The notes beneath the pieces were generated by a model. The model was given only the letters and a program-made list of their open reading frames with translations, was not told where the DNA came from and searched no databases. From NCBI GenBank assembly GCA_021463315.1, contig JAJTXO010000223.1, positions 1 through 6,618 of the forward strand: 6,618 nucleotides of DNA, read 5' to 3'. Positions 1 through 5,997 of the stretch are shown here, in pieces. The first letter of the stretch is position 1; each line of letters begins with the position of its first letter. Origin of the DNA: Caldilineales bacterium (GTDB taxonomy: Bacteria > Chloroflexota > Anaerolineae > JAAEKA01). The position numbers and the translations under genes were made by a program.

Positions 1-180
1 AGCGGGCCGGGCGGGACGCCCTGGGGATCAACCAACACCACCTGATCAGCGAGGCGTCTCGCACCACCTGATCAGCGAGGCGTCCCGCCGAGCGGGCCGG
101 GCGGGACGCCCTGGGGATCAACCAACACCACCTGATCAGCGAGGCGTCCCGCCGAGCGGGCCGGGCGGGACGCCTTGGGG
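1..180. repeat. GC-rich tandem repeat array with inverted-repeat arms (left edge)
   Basis: The basic unit is 64 bp. One complete unit is 91-154, and 155-180 is a partial third unit. The first unit (1-90) is longer because a 26-bp piece is duplicated in tandem (36-61 and 62-87, one mismatch). Inside the array GGCGTCCCGCC (79-89, 143-153) is the exact reverse complement of GGCGGGACGCC (10-20, 100-110, 164-174). This allows 11-bp hairpins with 10-nt loops (79-110 and 143-174) or longer-loop alternatives. The array starts at base 1 and probably continues to the left. It lies just downstream of the thioredoxin stop codon, so a trxA transcript would run into these hairpins. They lack a T-tract, so I do not call an intrinsic terminator. 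There is no coding signal. It resembles a dispersed intergenic palindromic (REP-like) element, but its class is not recognised. Confidence 0.85.
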
Positions 181-194
181 ACGGTGAACGGCAT

Positions 195-518
195 CTACAG
201 GTGCGGCGTCAACTGCCTGATCAACCGATCCTTGGGCTGCAGGCCGACGATACGCTCCACGGGCTTGCCATTCTTGAACAGAATCAGCGTCGGAATGCTC
301 ATCACGCCATAGGCCATGGCCGTGGCCGGATTCTCGTCCACGTCCAGCTTGGTGATGCGCAGCTTGCCGTCGTATTCTCTGGCCAACTCGTTGAGAATCG
401 GCGCAATCATCTTGCACGGGCCGCACCACTCCGCCCAGAAATCGTTCAGCGTCGGCAGCGAGGACTGGAGCACATCAGCCTCGAAGCTGGCATCGGAAAC
501 AGCAACAGGTTGGGACAT
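195..518 (-). CDS. trxA: Thioredoxin (TrxA)
   Basis: A 107-aa cytoplasmic thioredoxin that reduces protein disulfides and is itself reduced by thioredoxin reductase. The active site WCGPC sits at residues 31-35 (Cys32 and Cys35, the same numbering as E. coli). The buried acid Asp26, the cis-proline in SIPT (Pro76) and Gly92 are all present, and the length is normal for a single-domain Trx. The start at 518 was chosen because GGAGAG (526-531) lies 7 nt upstream of that ATG and the protein then begins where the family begins. The open frame runs on upstream to 656, but that part is GC-rich noise crossing the promoter. The gene is monocistronic on this side, divergent from holB, and followed by the repeat array. 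Odd point: residue 25, usually a hydrophobic strand residue such as Val in E. coli, is Asn here. Confidence 0.95.
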   Translation of the reverse strand: MSQPVAVSDASFEADVLQSSLPTLNDFWAEWCGPCKMIAPILNELAREYDGKLRITKLDVDENPATAMAYGVMSIPTLILFKNGKPVERIVGLQPKDRLIRQLTPHL

Positions 519-560
519 CTTGCTTCTCTCCATCGTCTGATTTGGCGCAAGGCCAGCGGT

Positions 561-589
561 ATCATAGCCAGGCGCTGGGACTTTGTCAA
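561..589 (-). promoter_or_regulatory. trxA promoter (sigma-70/A type)
   Basis: Read on the minus strand, a perfect -35 TTGACA (584-589) is followed after exactly 17 bp by TATGAT (561-566). A start near 554 would give a leader of about 36 nt containing the GGAGAG ribosome binding site. This is inferred from consensus only. Confidence 0.75.
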
Positions 590-639
590 GGCAGCCCGCG
601 CCCTGTCGCCTGCCGCGCCCGCGGGTCGCGCTTTTTGCG

Positions 640-668
640 TTGGCGTTGCGGCGCATATGTGGTACAAT
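640..668 (+). promoter_or_regulatory. holB-ricT promoter (sigma-70/A type, extended -10)
   Basis: TTGGCG (640-645), a 17-bp spacer, then TACAAT (663-668), preceded by TG at 660-661 as in an extended -10. A start near 675 leaves a short leader with the ribosome binding site AAGGA (686-690) 7 nt before the holB ATG. It is divergent from the trxA promoter, and the two -35 elements are about 50 bp apart. Confidence 0.7.
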
Positions 669-697
669 GCCGCGGCAGAGCCACCAAGGACACCACG

Positions 698-1705
698 ATG
701 AGCTTGAGCACCTGGCCGATCTACGGACATCACTGGGCAGTCGATCTGCTGGACCGCGGGCTGCGGGCCGGTCGGCTGCCCCATGCCCTGCTGCTGGCCG
801 GGCCCGCGCAGATCGGCAAACGCACTCTGGCCACCGCGCTGGCCGCGGCGCTGATCTGCACCGCCGAGCAGAAGCCGTGCGGCCACTGTCGCGCCTGTCG
901 CCTGACCGCGCAGGGCGTCCATCCTGACGTGCGCCTGGTAGCCGCGGATGACTCCGAGCGCGGCCGCGAGGGGGTGCTCAAGATCGACCAGATCCGCGCC
1001 GTGCAGCGCGAGGCCAGCCTGGCGCCCATGGAGGCCCCGCGCAAAGTCTTCATCCTGCGTGAGCTGGAGCGGGCCAACCTGCCCGCGGCCAACGCGCTGC
1101 TCAAAACCCTGGAGGAGCCGCCGGCCCAGGTGGTGCTGCTGCTCACCAGCGCCCGCCCCCACGCTCTGCTGCCCACCATCATCTCCCGCTGTCAGGTGCT
1201 CAACCTGCGCAGCCTGCCGCGGCAGCAGGTCGCGGACGCCTTGATTGCGCATTGGGGCGCCTCCAGCGAGCGCGCCGATCTGCTGGCCCGGCTGGCCGAT
1301 GGGCGGCTGGGCTGGGCCGTGCAGCGACTCACCGACAGCCAGGCCTGGGAGGAACGATCCCGCCGTCTGGCTGAAGCCCGCGAGCTGCCTCGGCAGAGCC
1401 GGCTGCAGCGGCTGGCCTACGCCGACGAGCTGAGCCGCTCCCCCGCGGCCCTGCTGCCCACCTTGACGCTGTGGGCCAGTTGGTGGCGCGATCTGCTGCT
1501 GATGCAGCAAGGCTGCGCGGCCTGGCTGCGCAACGTCGATCTGGCCGACGAGCTGGCGCGGGAGGCCAGCCGTTTCGACCCTGGCCAGGTCTCTGCCTAT
1601 CTGGCGCGGCTGCACGCCGCGCCGACGCAAATCAACCAAAACGCCAACGCCCGCCTGTTGCTGGAGACGTTGGTGTTGCACATGCCGGCTGTGTCGTCTG
1701 CCTGA
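698..1705 (+). CDS. holB: DNA polymerase III, delta' subunit (HolB, clamp loader)
   Basis: A 335-aa AAA+ subunit of the clamp loader, which works with DnaX (tau/gamma) and delta to load the beta sliding clamp in replication. The N-terminal AAA+ region has a P-loop-like GPAQIGKRT (35-43) and a four-cysteine zinc module (Cys54, Cys61, Cys64, Cys67). The family signature ANALLKTLEEPP is at 131-142 and the SRC arginine-finger motif at 163-165. The Walker B position reads FILRELE (118-124) in place of a DExx core, which fits a delta' subunit that does not hydrolyse ATP. The C-terminal half is the helical collar-type region. The start at 698 was chosen for AAGGA 7 nt upstream and for the family N-terminus; the frame is open back to 542 but would cross the promoter. 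ricT follows after 109 bp on the same strand with no visible terminator between, matching the holB-yaaT order known in Bacillus. A DnaX paralogue is less likely given the length and Walker B. Confidence 0.93.
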   Translation: MSLSTWPIYGHHWAVDLLDRGLRAGRLPHALLLAGPAQIGKRTLATALAAALICTAEQKPCGHCRACRLTAQGVHPDVRLVAADDSERGREGVLKIDQIRAVQREASLAPMEAPRKVFILRELERANLPAANALLKTLEEPPAQVVLLLTSARPHALLPTIISRCQVLNLRSLPRQQVADALIAHWGASSERADLLARLADGRLGWAVQRLTDSQAWEERSRRLAEARELPRQSRLQRLAYADELSRSPAALLPTLTLWASWWRDLLLMQQGCAAWLRNVDLADELAREASRFDPGQVSAYLARLHAAPTQINQNANARLLLETLVLHMPAVSSA

Positions 1706-1804
1706 AGCACAGACCCTCCCCCGGCCGCGTGCCCCTTCCGATCGAGAGGCCCCACGCTGCGCCGGTCATCCGGTCGCCCCAGACGCATGGCCCGACCGCC
1801 AAGC

Positions 1805-1810
1805 AGGAGG
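1805..1810 (+). promoter_or_regulatory. Ribosome binding site of ricT
   Basis: A full AGGAGG lies only 4 nt before the ATG at 1815. It is a strong site with slightly short spacing. It fixes the start of ricT and allows independent translation within the holB-ricT transcript. Confidence 0.7.
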
Positions 1811-1814
1811 TCTT

Positions 1815-2801
1815 ATGCCCGTCGTCGTTGGTGTCAGCTTTCGTCCCGTCACCAAAGTGTATTACTTCGACCCTGGCGTGCTGTTGGACCTGGCCGCCGA
1901 CGAATATGTTGTTGTGGAGACATCGCAGGGGCAGGATGTGGGCCGGGTGACCTGGTCGCCGCGGGCCATTGGAGAGAGCCGGCTGGCCGGCGATCTGAAA
2001 CCGGTGGTGCGGCGCGCCACAGCCGCGGATCTGTTGGAGCGCGATCGCTTTCGCCGCCAGGAGGAGGATGTGCTGGGGCAGTGTCGCGCCAAGGCGGCTG
2101 ACCATCGGCTGCCCATGGTCGTGGTGTCGGCCGAGTACAGCTACGATGGCAGCCATCTGGTGGTGTCGTTCACCGCCGAAGGCCGGATCGACTTTCGCGA
2201 TCTGGTGCGCGATCTGAGCCGCCAGTTCAACACCCGCATCGAGATGAAGCAGATCGGCGTGCGCGACCAGGCCAAGGTGCTGGGCGGCGTCGGCAAATGC
2301 GGCCGCCAGCTCTGCTGTTCCTCCTGGCTGCGCGAGTTCAACCCGGTCACCATCAAGATGGCCAAACAGCAGAATCTGCCGCTCAACCCTCCGGAGATCT
2401 CCGGCGTCTGCGGGCGTCTGCTCTGCTGCCTGAGCTATGAAGCCGATGTCTACGAAGAAGCTCGCAAGCAACTGCCCAAGGTCGGCGCGGCCGTCGTCAC
2501 GCCGGCCGGTGAAGGCCGCGTGCGCCGTGTGCAGCCGCTGACCGAAACCATCACCGTTCGCCTCGATGATGGCGCAACACAGGAGTTCACCCTGGCCGAC
2601 ATCCAGATCCCCAACGCCAAAGGGGGCGCCCGCGGCTGCGGCGGCTGCTCGGCGCGTCGCCCGTCTGCGGCCGAAGATGAGAACGGCGAGACGCTGGAAA
2701 CCGCGGAGGAACCCTCGGCTGCGGATGAAAACCAGCCCGCCGGCGCGCCAGGCAGCAAACGGGGACGCTCCAAGCGCCACCGCAATCGCCCCGCGGACTG
2801 A
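1815..2801 (+). CDS. ricT: PSP1-domain protein RicT/YaaT (RNase Y-associated Fe-S regulator)
   Basis: A 328-aa protein of the PSP1 family. The PSP1 core covers roughly residues 1-215 and carries the diagnostic paired cysteine blocks KCGRQLCCSSWL (161-172; Cys162, Cys167, Cys168) and VCGRLLCCLSYE (198-209; Cys199, Cys204, Cys205). In B. subtilis YaaT joins YlbF and YmcA in a cytoplasmic Fe-S-bearing complex that directs RNase Y cleavage of some mRNAs and affects competence, biofilm and sporulation; the same role here is inferred. Residues 222-266 look like a small beta-rich domain (VVTPAGEGRV...). The tail from about 268 adds GCGGC (Cys275, Cys278), then an acidic and finally a basic low-complexity stretch, longer than the roughly 275-aa Bacillus protein. 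It follows holB as in Bacillus and converges on spoVS and the rny operon. Family assignment is firm; partner proteins are not visible. Confidence 0.93.
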   Translation: MPVVVGVSFRPVTKVYYFDPGVLLDLAADEYVVVETSQGQDVGRVTWSPRAIGESRLAGDLKPVVRRATAADLLERDRFRRQEEDVLGQCRAKAADHRLPMVVVSAEYSYDGSHLVVSFTAEGRIDFRDLVRDLSRQFNTRIEMKQIGVRDQAKVLGGVGKCGRQLCCSSWLREFNPVTIKMAKQQNLPLNPPEISGVCGRLLCCLSYEADVYEEARKQLPKVGAAVVTPAGEGRVRRVQPLTETITVRLDDGATQEFTLADIQIPNAKGGARGCGGCSARRPSAAEDENGETLETAEEPSAADENQPAGAPGSKRGRSKRHRNRPAD

Positions 2802-2828
2802 ACACCCCCCACCGATCGCAGGGTTATG

Positions 2829-2868
2829 TCAAACAAAAACAGAGGACGCTCCCAGGAGCGTCCTCTTT
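2829..2868. terminator. Bidirectional intrinsic terminator between ricT and spoVS
   Basis: A perfect 11-bp stem (AGAGGACGCTC, 2841-2851, with its complement 2856-2866) closes a CCAG loop. On the minus strand the stem is followed by GTTTTTGTTT (2840-2831), a good T-tract for transcripts from spoVS. On the plus strand it is followed by a weaker TTT...TGTTCT, serving ricT, which ends 40 bp before the stem. Confidence 0.85.
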
Positions 2869-2900
2869 GCTGTTCTACGAACTACATCGCGGATCAAATA

Positions 2901-2961
2901 GCTCGGGCCAGTCTTTTCTGCCGCTCGGTCCGGTCTGTTGCCTGGTCGCTCGGGCCGGTCT
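2901..2961. repeat. Three direct copies of a 14-nt motif
   Basis: GCTCGGGCCAGTCT (2901-2914), GCTCGGTCCGGTCT (2923-2936) and GCTCGGGCCGGTCT (2948-2961) occur at offsets of 22 and 25 bp. Copies 1 and 2 each differ from copy 3 at one position. The third copy can also fold back on GACCGAGC (2964-2971). They lie in the 3' untranslated region between spoVS and the shared terminator. Function unknown. Confidence 0.7.
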
Positions 2962-3043
2962 CCGACCGAGCCCGTCCGTTTTCAGAGCTACGCCGCGGAC
3001 CTGACCAGTTTGCTGCCGCCCGCGTGCTCACCCCAGTGCCATC

Positions 3044-3304
3044 TCATCGTTTCTCGATGGAGATCCGCACAGCCGTGCGCTCATTGCCATCGATTTCGAC
3101 CTCGGTAAACGACGGCACACAGACGATGTCGATGCTGTCCAACTGCAGATAGCCGTGCGCGATGGCGATCGCCTTGATGGCCTGATTCACCGCACTGGCG
3201 CCGATGGCCTGCACCTCGGCATGTCCTGCATCGCGAATGATGCCAGCAATCGCGCCGGCCACAGCGGTGGAACGTGAACTGGCCGAGACCTTGATCATAT
3301 CCAT
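3044..3304 (-). CDS. spoVS: Stage V sporulation protein S family (SpoVS)
   Basis: A small 86-aa SpoVS/Alba-like fold protein, exactly the length of the B. subtilis protein. It is recognisable throughout: MDMIKVSASS at the start, VAGAIAGIIRDAGHAEVQAI (15-34), GASAVNQAIKAIAIAHGY (35-52) and VPSFTEVEIDGNERTAVRI (63-81). In Bacillus it acts in sporulation-stage control. Homologues occur in many non-sporulating bacteria, so its presence does not prove sporulation, and the biochemical role is not established. The start at 3304 matches the family and has AGGAG (3316-3320) 11 nt upstream. A second in-frame ATG at 3403, also with AAGGAG (3415-3420) 11 nt upstream, would add 33 residues and give 119 aa; I cannot exclude it. 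The gene lies downstream of rny on the same strand, as in Bacillus, but without ymdB between them, and a strong hairpin separates it from rny. Confidence 0.93.
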   Translation of the reverse strand: MDMIKVSASSRSTAVAGAIAGIIRDAGHAEVQAIGASAVNQAIKAIAIAHGYLQLDSIDIVCVPSFTEVEIDGNERTAVRISIEKR

Positions 3305-3435
3305 AGGTCGCACAACTCCTGAAGTAAATGGGAACAACGAAGCGACCTGCGAGTTGTCAATAAGCAACCCTGGGCGGCTGGCGGTGGCTGCGTTGAGTGT
3401 CATAGTGTTTTTGGCTCCTTGAATAGGTTACTCTG

Positions 3436-3465
3436 ATGCTATTCAAGACGGGCAACACCTGCCAA
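3436..3465 (-). promoter_or_regulatory. Possible spoVS promoter
   Basis: On the minus strand TTGGCA (3460-3465) is followed after 18 bp by TAGCAT (3436-3441). The -10 is only a 4/6 match. A start near 3429 would leave a leader of about 26 nt before the upstream ATG at 3403, or about 125 nt before the ATG at 3304. Weak call; the position just past the rny hairpin makes it plausible. Confidence 0.3.
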
Positions 3466-3578
3466 GGTTACGGCCTATAGTAGACGATCCCTCCATCTCA
3501 TCCTGTTCCGCCCCCGCAGACTTCCCAAGTCTTTCGGCCCCCAGCGCTTGAGCGCGACCCTCGGTTGCTGCCAGGGAA

Positions 3579-3622
3579 CAACGACAAGGAGTCTCTGGCT
3601 GGCCAGAGACTCCTTGTCGTTG
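3579..3622 (-). terminator. Long perfect hairpin after rny, probable terminator
   Basis: A 20-bp perfectly paired stem (CAACGACAAGGAGTCTCTGG, 3579-3598, with its complement 3603-3622) closes a CTGG tetraloop. It starts 36 nt past the rny stop codon. On the minus strand it is followed only by TTCCCTGG, so the T-tract is poor. It may end the recX-rny transcript, protect its 3' end, or both. The remaining sequence between spoVS and rny (3466-3578) shows only a small stem AGACTT/AAGTCT (3518-3532) and no gene. Confidence 0.65.
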
Positions 3623-3658
3623 CCGGAAACAGGCAGGCCCGAGAGCGGCCGCAGCAGG

Positions 3659-5206
3659 CTACTTGGCGTAGTCCACCGCGCGCGTTTCACGAATCACAGT
3701 CACCTTGATCTGGCCGGGATACTCCAGATTGTCCTCGACCTTCTTGGCGATATCGCGCGAGAGGGCAATGGCCGCCAGATCGTCCACCACATTCGGCTTG
3801 ACCACGATTCTGATCTCACGGCCAGCCTGAATGGCGTAGGATTGCTCCACACCCTCGAAGGAGTTGGCCATATCCTCCAGGGCGGTGACGCGGCGCAGAT
3901 AGGTCTCCAGCGCCTCGCGCCGGGCGCCGGGTCGAGCGCCGGAAACCGCATCGGCCGCCTCGACCAGAATCGCCTCCAGCGTCTCCGGCTCCACATCATG
4001 GTGGTGGGCCGCGATGATGTTGACCACCTTGGGCGGCACACCGTAGCGCCGGGCGATATCCGCGCCGATCAGCGCGTGCGGGCCTTCCACCTCATGGGTG
4101 ACTGCCTTGCCCAGGTCGTGCAGCAGGCCGCCCATCTTAGCCAGGCGCACATCCGCGCCCAGCTCGGCCGCCAGCACCCCGGCCAGGTGGGCCGTCTCCA
4201 CCGCGTGATAGAGCTGATTCTGGCCGTAGCTGGTGCGGAAACGCAGACGGCCCAGCAGCTTGATCACCTCAGGGTGCAGGCCTTGCAGGCCGGTGTCGAA
4301 GGTTGCCTGCTCGCCAGCCTCCCAGATCACCTGCTCGACCTCTTCCTGCGCCTTGCGCACTTCTTTCTCCACGCGGGCCGGATGAATGCGACCATCGACG
4401 ACCAGCTTGGACAGCGTCAGGCGGGCCACTTCACGGCGCACCGGATCGAAGCTCGAGATGATCACCGCCTCAGGGGTGTCATCCACGATCAGATCGACGC
4501 CAGTGGCCTGCTCGATGGAACGGATGTTGCGGCCCTGCCGGCCGATGATCCGGCCCTTCATCTCGTCGTTGGGCAGCGGCACCGAGGCGATGGTGGTCTC
4601 GGCCACCTGCTCCGACGCCACCCGCTGGATAGCCAGCGTGACCAGCTTGCGGGCGCGGCGATCGGCTTCCGCCTGCGCCTCGGCCTCCACCTCGCGAATC
4701 ACGCGCGCCATATCCTGGCGGGTCTCGTCGCGCACCGAGTCCAGCAGCAGCAGCTTGGCTTCTTCAGAGCTGAGGCCAGAGATGCGCTCCATCTCTCGGC
4801 GGTGCTGATCTTCCAGCTTGTCCAGATCGGCGATTCGCTTGTCGAGATTCTTCTGCCGCTTCTGCAGATTCTTGTCTCGACTGTCCAATTCTTCTAGCTT
4901 GCGATCTTGGGTCTCCTGTCGTCGCTGCAAACGCTCTTCCTGACGGCGCATATCGCGTCGCCGGCTGTTGGTTTCCTGCTCCATCTCCTCGTGCAGGCGA
5001 ACTTGCTCCTCTTTGAGCTGCAGTTCGGCCTGAGTACGCAACTGATCGACGGTTCGATCAGCGTCACGGAGGATCTCATCGGCCCGAAGGTTGGCCGATC
5101 TGAGACGTTCAGCGTTGAAATAGCGATAAAGGAAGTGCCCGATGACCGCACCCAGCGCCAGGCCCAACAACAGGCCCAGCAGTGTCACAAAGACTGGTGT
5201 TTGCAT
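3659..5206 (-). CDS. rny: Ribonuclease Y
   Basis: A 515-aa membrane-anchored endoribonuclease that initiates mRNA decay. The order of parts is typical of the family. One N-terminal membrane segment lies at about 4-26. A long charged coiled coil rich in Glu, Arg and Gln covers about 30-180. A KH RNA-binding domain holds GRIIGRQGRNIR (218-229). An HD metal-dependent phosphohydrolase domain runs from His334 with the HD pair His363-Asp364 in LLHDLGKA, then HHHD (401-404) and Asp419. A conserved C-terminal region ends in YPGQIKVTVIRETRAVDYAK (496-515). Length is normal and no key residue is missing. The start at 5206 has AGGAG (5212-5216) 5 nt upstream and gives the expected N-terminal anchor. recX ends 60 bp upstream on the same strand, so the two are probably co-transcribed. 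Its regulatory partner candidate ricT lies about 860 bp away, convergent. Confidence 0.97.
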   Translation of the reverse strand: MQTPVFVTLLGLLLGLALGAVIGHFLYRYFNAERLRSANLRADEILRDADRTVDQLRTQAELQLKEEQVRLHEEMEQETNSRRRDMRRQEERLQRRQETQDRKLEELDSRDKNLQKRQKNLDKRIADLDKLEDQHRREMERISGLSSEEAKLLLLDSVRDETRQDMARVIREVEAEAQAEADRRARKLVTLAIQRVASEQVAETTIASVPLPNDEMKGRIIGRQGRNIRSIEQATGVDLIVDDTPEAVIISSFDPVRREVARLTLSKLVVDGRIHPARVEKEVRKAQEEVEQVIWEAGEQATFDTGLQGLHPEVIKLLGRLRFRTSYGQNQLYHAVETAHLAGVLAAELGADVRLAKMGGLLHDLGKAVTHEVEGPHALIGADIARRYGVPPKVVNIIAAHHHDVEPETLEAILVEAADAVSGARPGARREALETYLRRVTALEDMANSFEGVEQSYAIQAGREIRIVVKPNVVDDLAAIALSRDIAKKVEDNLEYPGQIKVTVIRETRAVDYAK

Positions 5207-5266
5207 CGTTGCTCCTGGGACGCCGCCACACGCAGCGCCCTTCTAGATGATCGGTTAATGGCCGGA

Positions 5267-5923
5267 TCAAAGCCAGCCATTTTCCTCCTCCCCTTCGTCA
5301 GCGCCCTCGTGCAGCTCCGACCAGAGCTGGCTGACCACAGGCCACACCACGTCATGGCCAAAGCCGCGGCGCAACAGGTAGCTGCCCAGCTTCTGGCGGA
5401 ACATGTGCTGATCCAGGTTTTCATAGCGCCGGATTTGGGCCAAGCCGGCGCGGTAGGCGCTCTCTGTGCTGTCCACATCTTGCAGCGCCTGGTTGATGAT
5501 ACTGTCGGCAACGCCCTTCTGGCGCAGCTCCTGGCGCAACGCCAACGGCGCGCGGGGTCTGAACTGTTCGCGATTGCTCACCCAGAAGCGAGCAAAGGCT
5601 TGATCGTCCAGATAGCCGGCGCTCTGCAAGCGCTCGATGACCCCATCGACGGCCGACGCCGGCAGCTCCTGCTGGCTGAGCATGCGTCGCACCTCGGCGC
5701 TGCTGCGTGGGCGGCTGGCCAGAAAGCGCAGCGCCCGCTCATAGGCGCGCTGCCCTGCGTCCTGGCTTTGCAGGCCGGCGATCTCGTCCTCGCTCAGCCC
5801 CTGGCCAATGCGCAGCGTTGCAGCGATCAAGGCAGGCAAACCAAAGGCAAAGCTGCCGTCCAGATAGACGTTGACTCGCTCCCGGTTGCGCTGCTGAAAA
5901 CGCAGAGCCGTGATCGTGGCCAT
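5267..5923 (-). CDS. recX: Regulatory protein RecX
   Basis: A 218-aa RecX-family protein, a modulator that binds the RecA filament and usually inhibits its recombinase and coprotease activities. The N-terminal strand region (ITALRFQQRNRERVNVYLDG, 4-23) is followed by three helical repeats: about 58-108 (RALRFLASRPRSSAEVRRML ... GYLDDQAFARFW), 109-155 (RAPLALRQELRQKGV) and 160-205 (KLGSYLLRRGFGHDVVWPVV). The tail is acidic. The start at 5923 gives the family N-terminus MATITALRF, although the ribosome binding site is weak (AGG 11 nt away). The frame is open back to 6550, but that upstream part crosses a promoter and a terminator and does not look coding. recA, its usual neighbour, is not in the window. 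The intrinsic terminator 34 bp before the ATG suggests that expression depends on readthrough. Confidence 0.93.
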   Translation of the reverse strand: MATITALRFQQRNRERVNVYLDGSFAFGLPALIAATLRIGQGLSEDEIAGLQSQDAGQRAYERALRFLASRPRSSAEVRRMLSQQELPASAVDGVIERLQSAGYLDDQAFARFWVSNREQFRPRAPLALRQELRQKGVADSIINQALQDVDSTESAYRAGLAQIRRYENLDQHMFRQKLGSYLLRRGFGHDVVWPVVSQLWSELHEGADEGEEENGWL

Positions 5924-5957
5924 GGCAGAGTGCGCCTGTGGTACTCGTGGCGACCAC

Positions 5958-5997
5958 AAAAAAACAAGCTGTGGCCATGCTCGGGGACCACAGCTTG
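5958..5997 (-). terminator. Intrinsic terminator or attenuator in the recX leader
   Basis: On the minus strand CAAGCTGTGG (5997-5988) pairs perfectly with CCACAGCTTG (5974-5965), and the stem runs straight into seven T (5964-5958). This is a textbook intrinsic terminator. It ends 34 nt before the recX ATG, which leaves no room for a complete promoter downstream of it. It either ends an upstream transcript or attenuates recX-rny. Confidence 0.88.

Noticed and set aside
1..180. CRISPR array
   Set aside because: The 64-bp units are contiguous tandem copies with no unique spacers.
446..1681. Long minus-strand open frame opposite holB (411 codons)
   Set aside because: It has no recognisable domain, is Gln/Gly/Ala-rich, and is explained by GC-rich codon bias of the real gene on the other strand.
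1706..1814. Separate promoter or terminator between holB and ricT
   Set aside because: Neither a convincing -35/-10 pair nor a stem with T-tract is visible; the 109-bp gap is best read as part of one transcript.
1632..2780. Long minus-strand open frame opposite ricT (382 codons)
   Set aside because: Antisense shadow of a well-supported PSP1-family gene; low-complexity translation.
2948..2971. Additional terminator for spoVS
   Set aside because: GCTC/GAGC and GGTC/GACC pair only with a 5-nt bulge and no T-tract on the minus strand; better explained as one copy of the 14-nt repeat.
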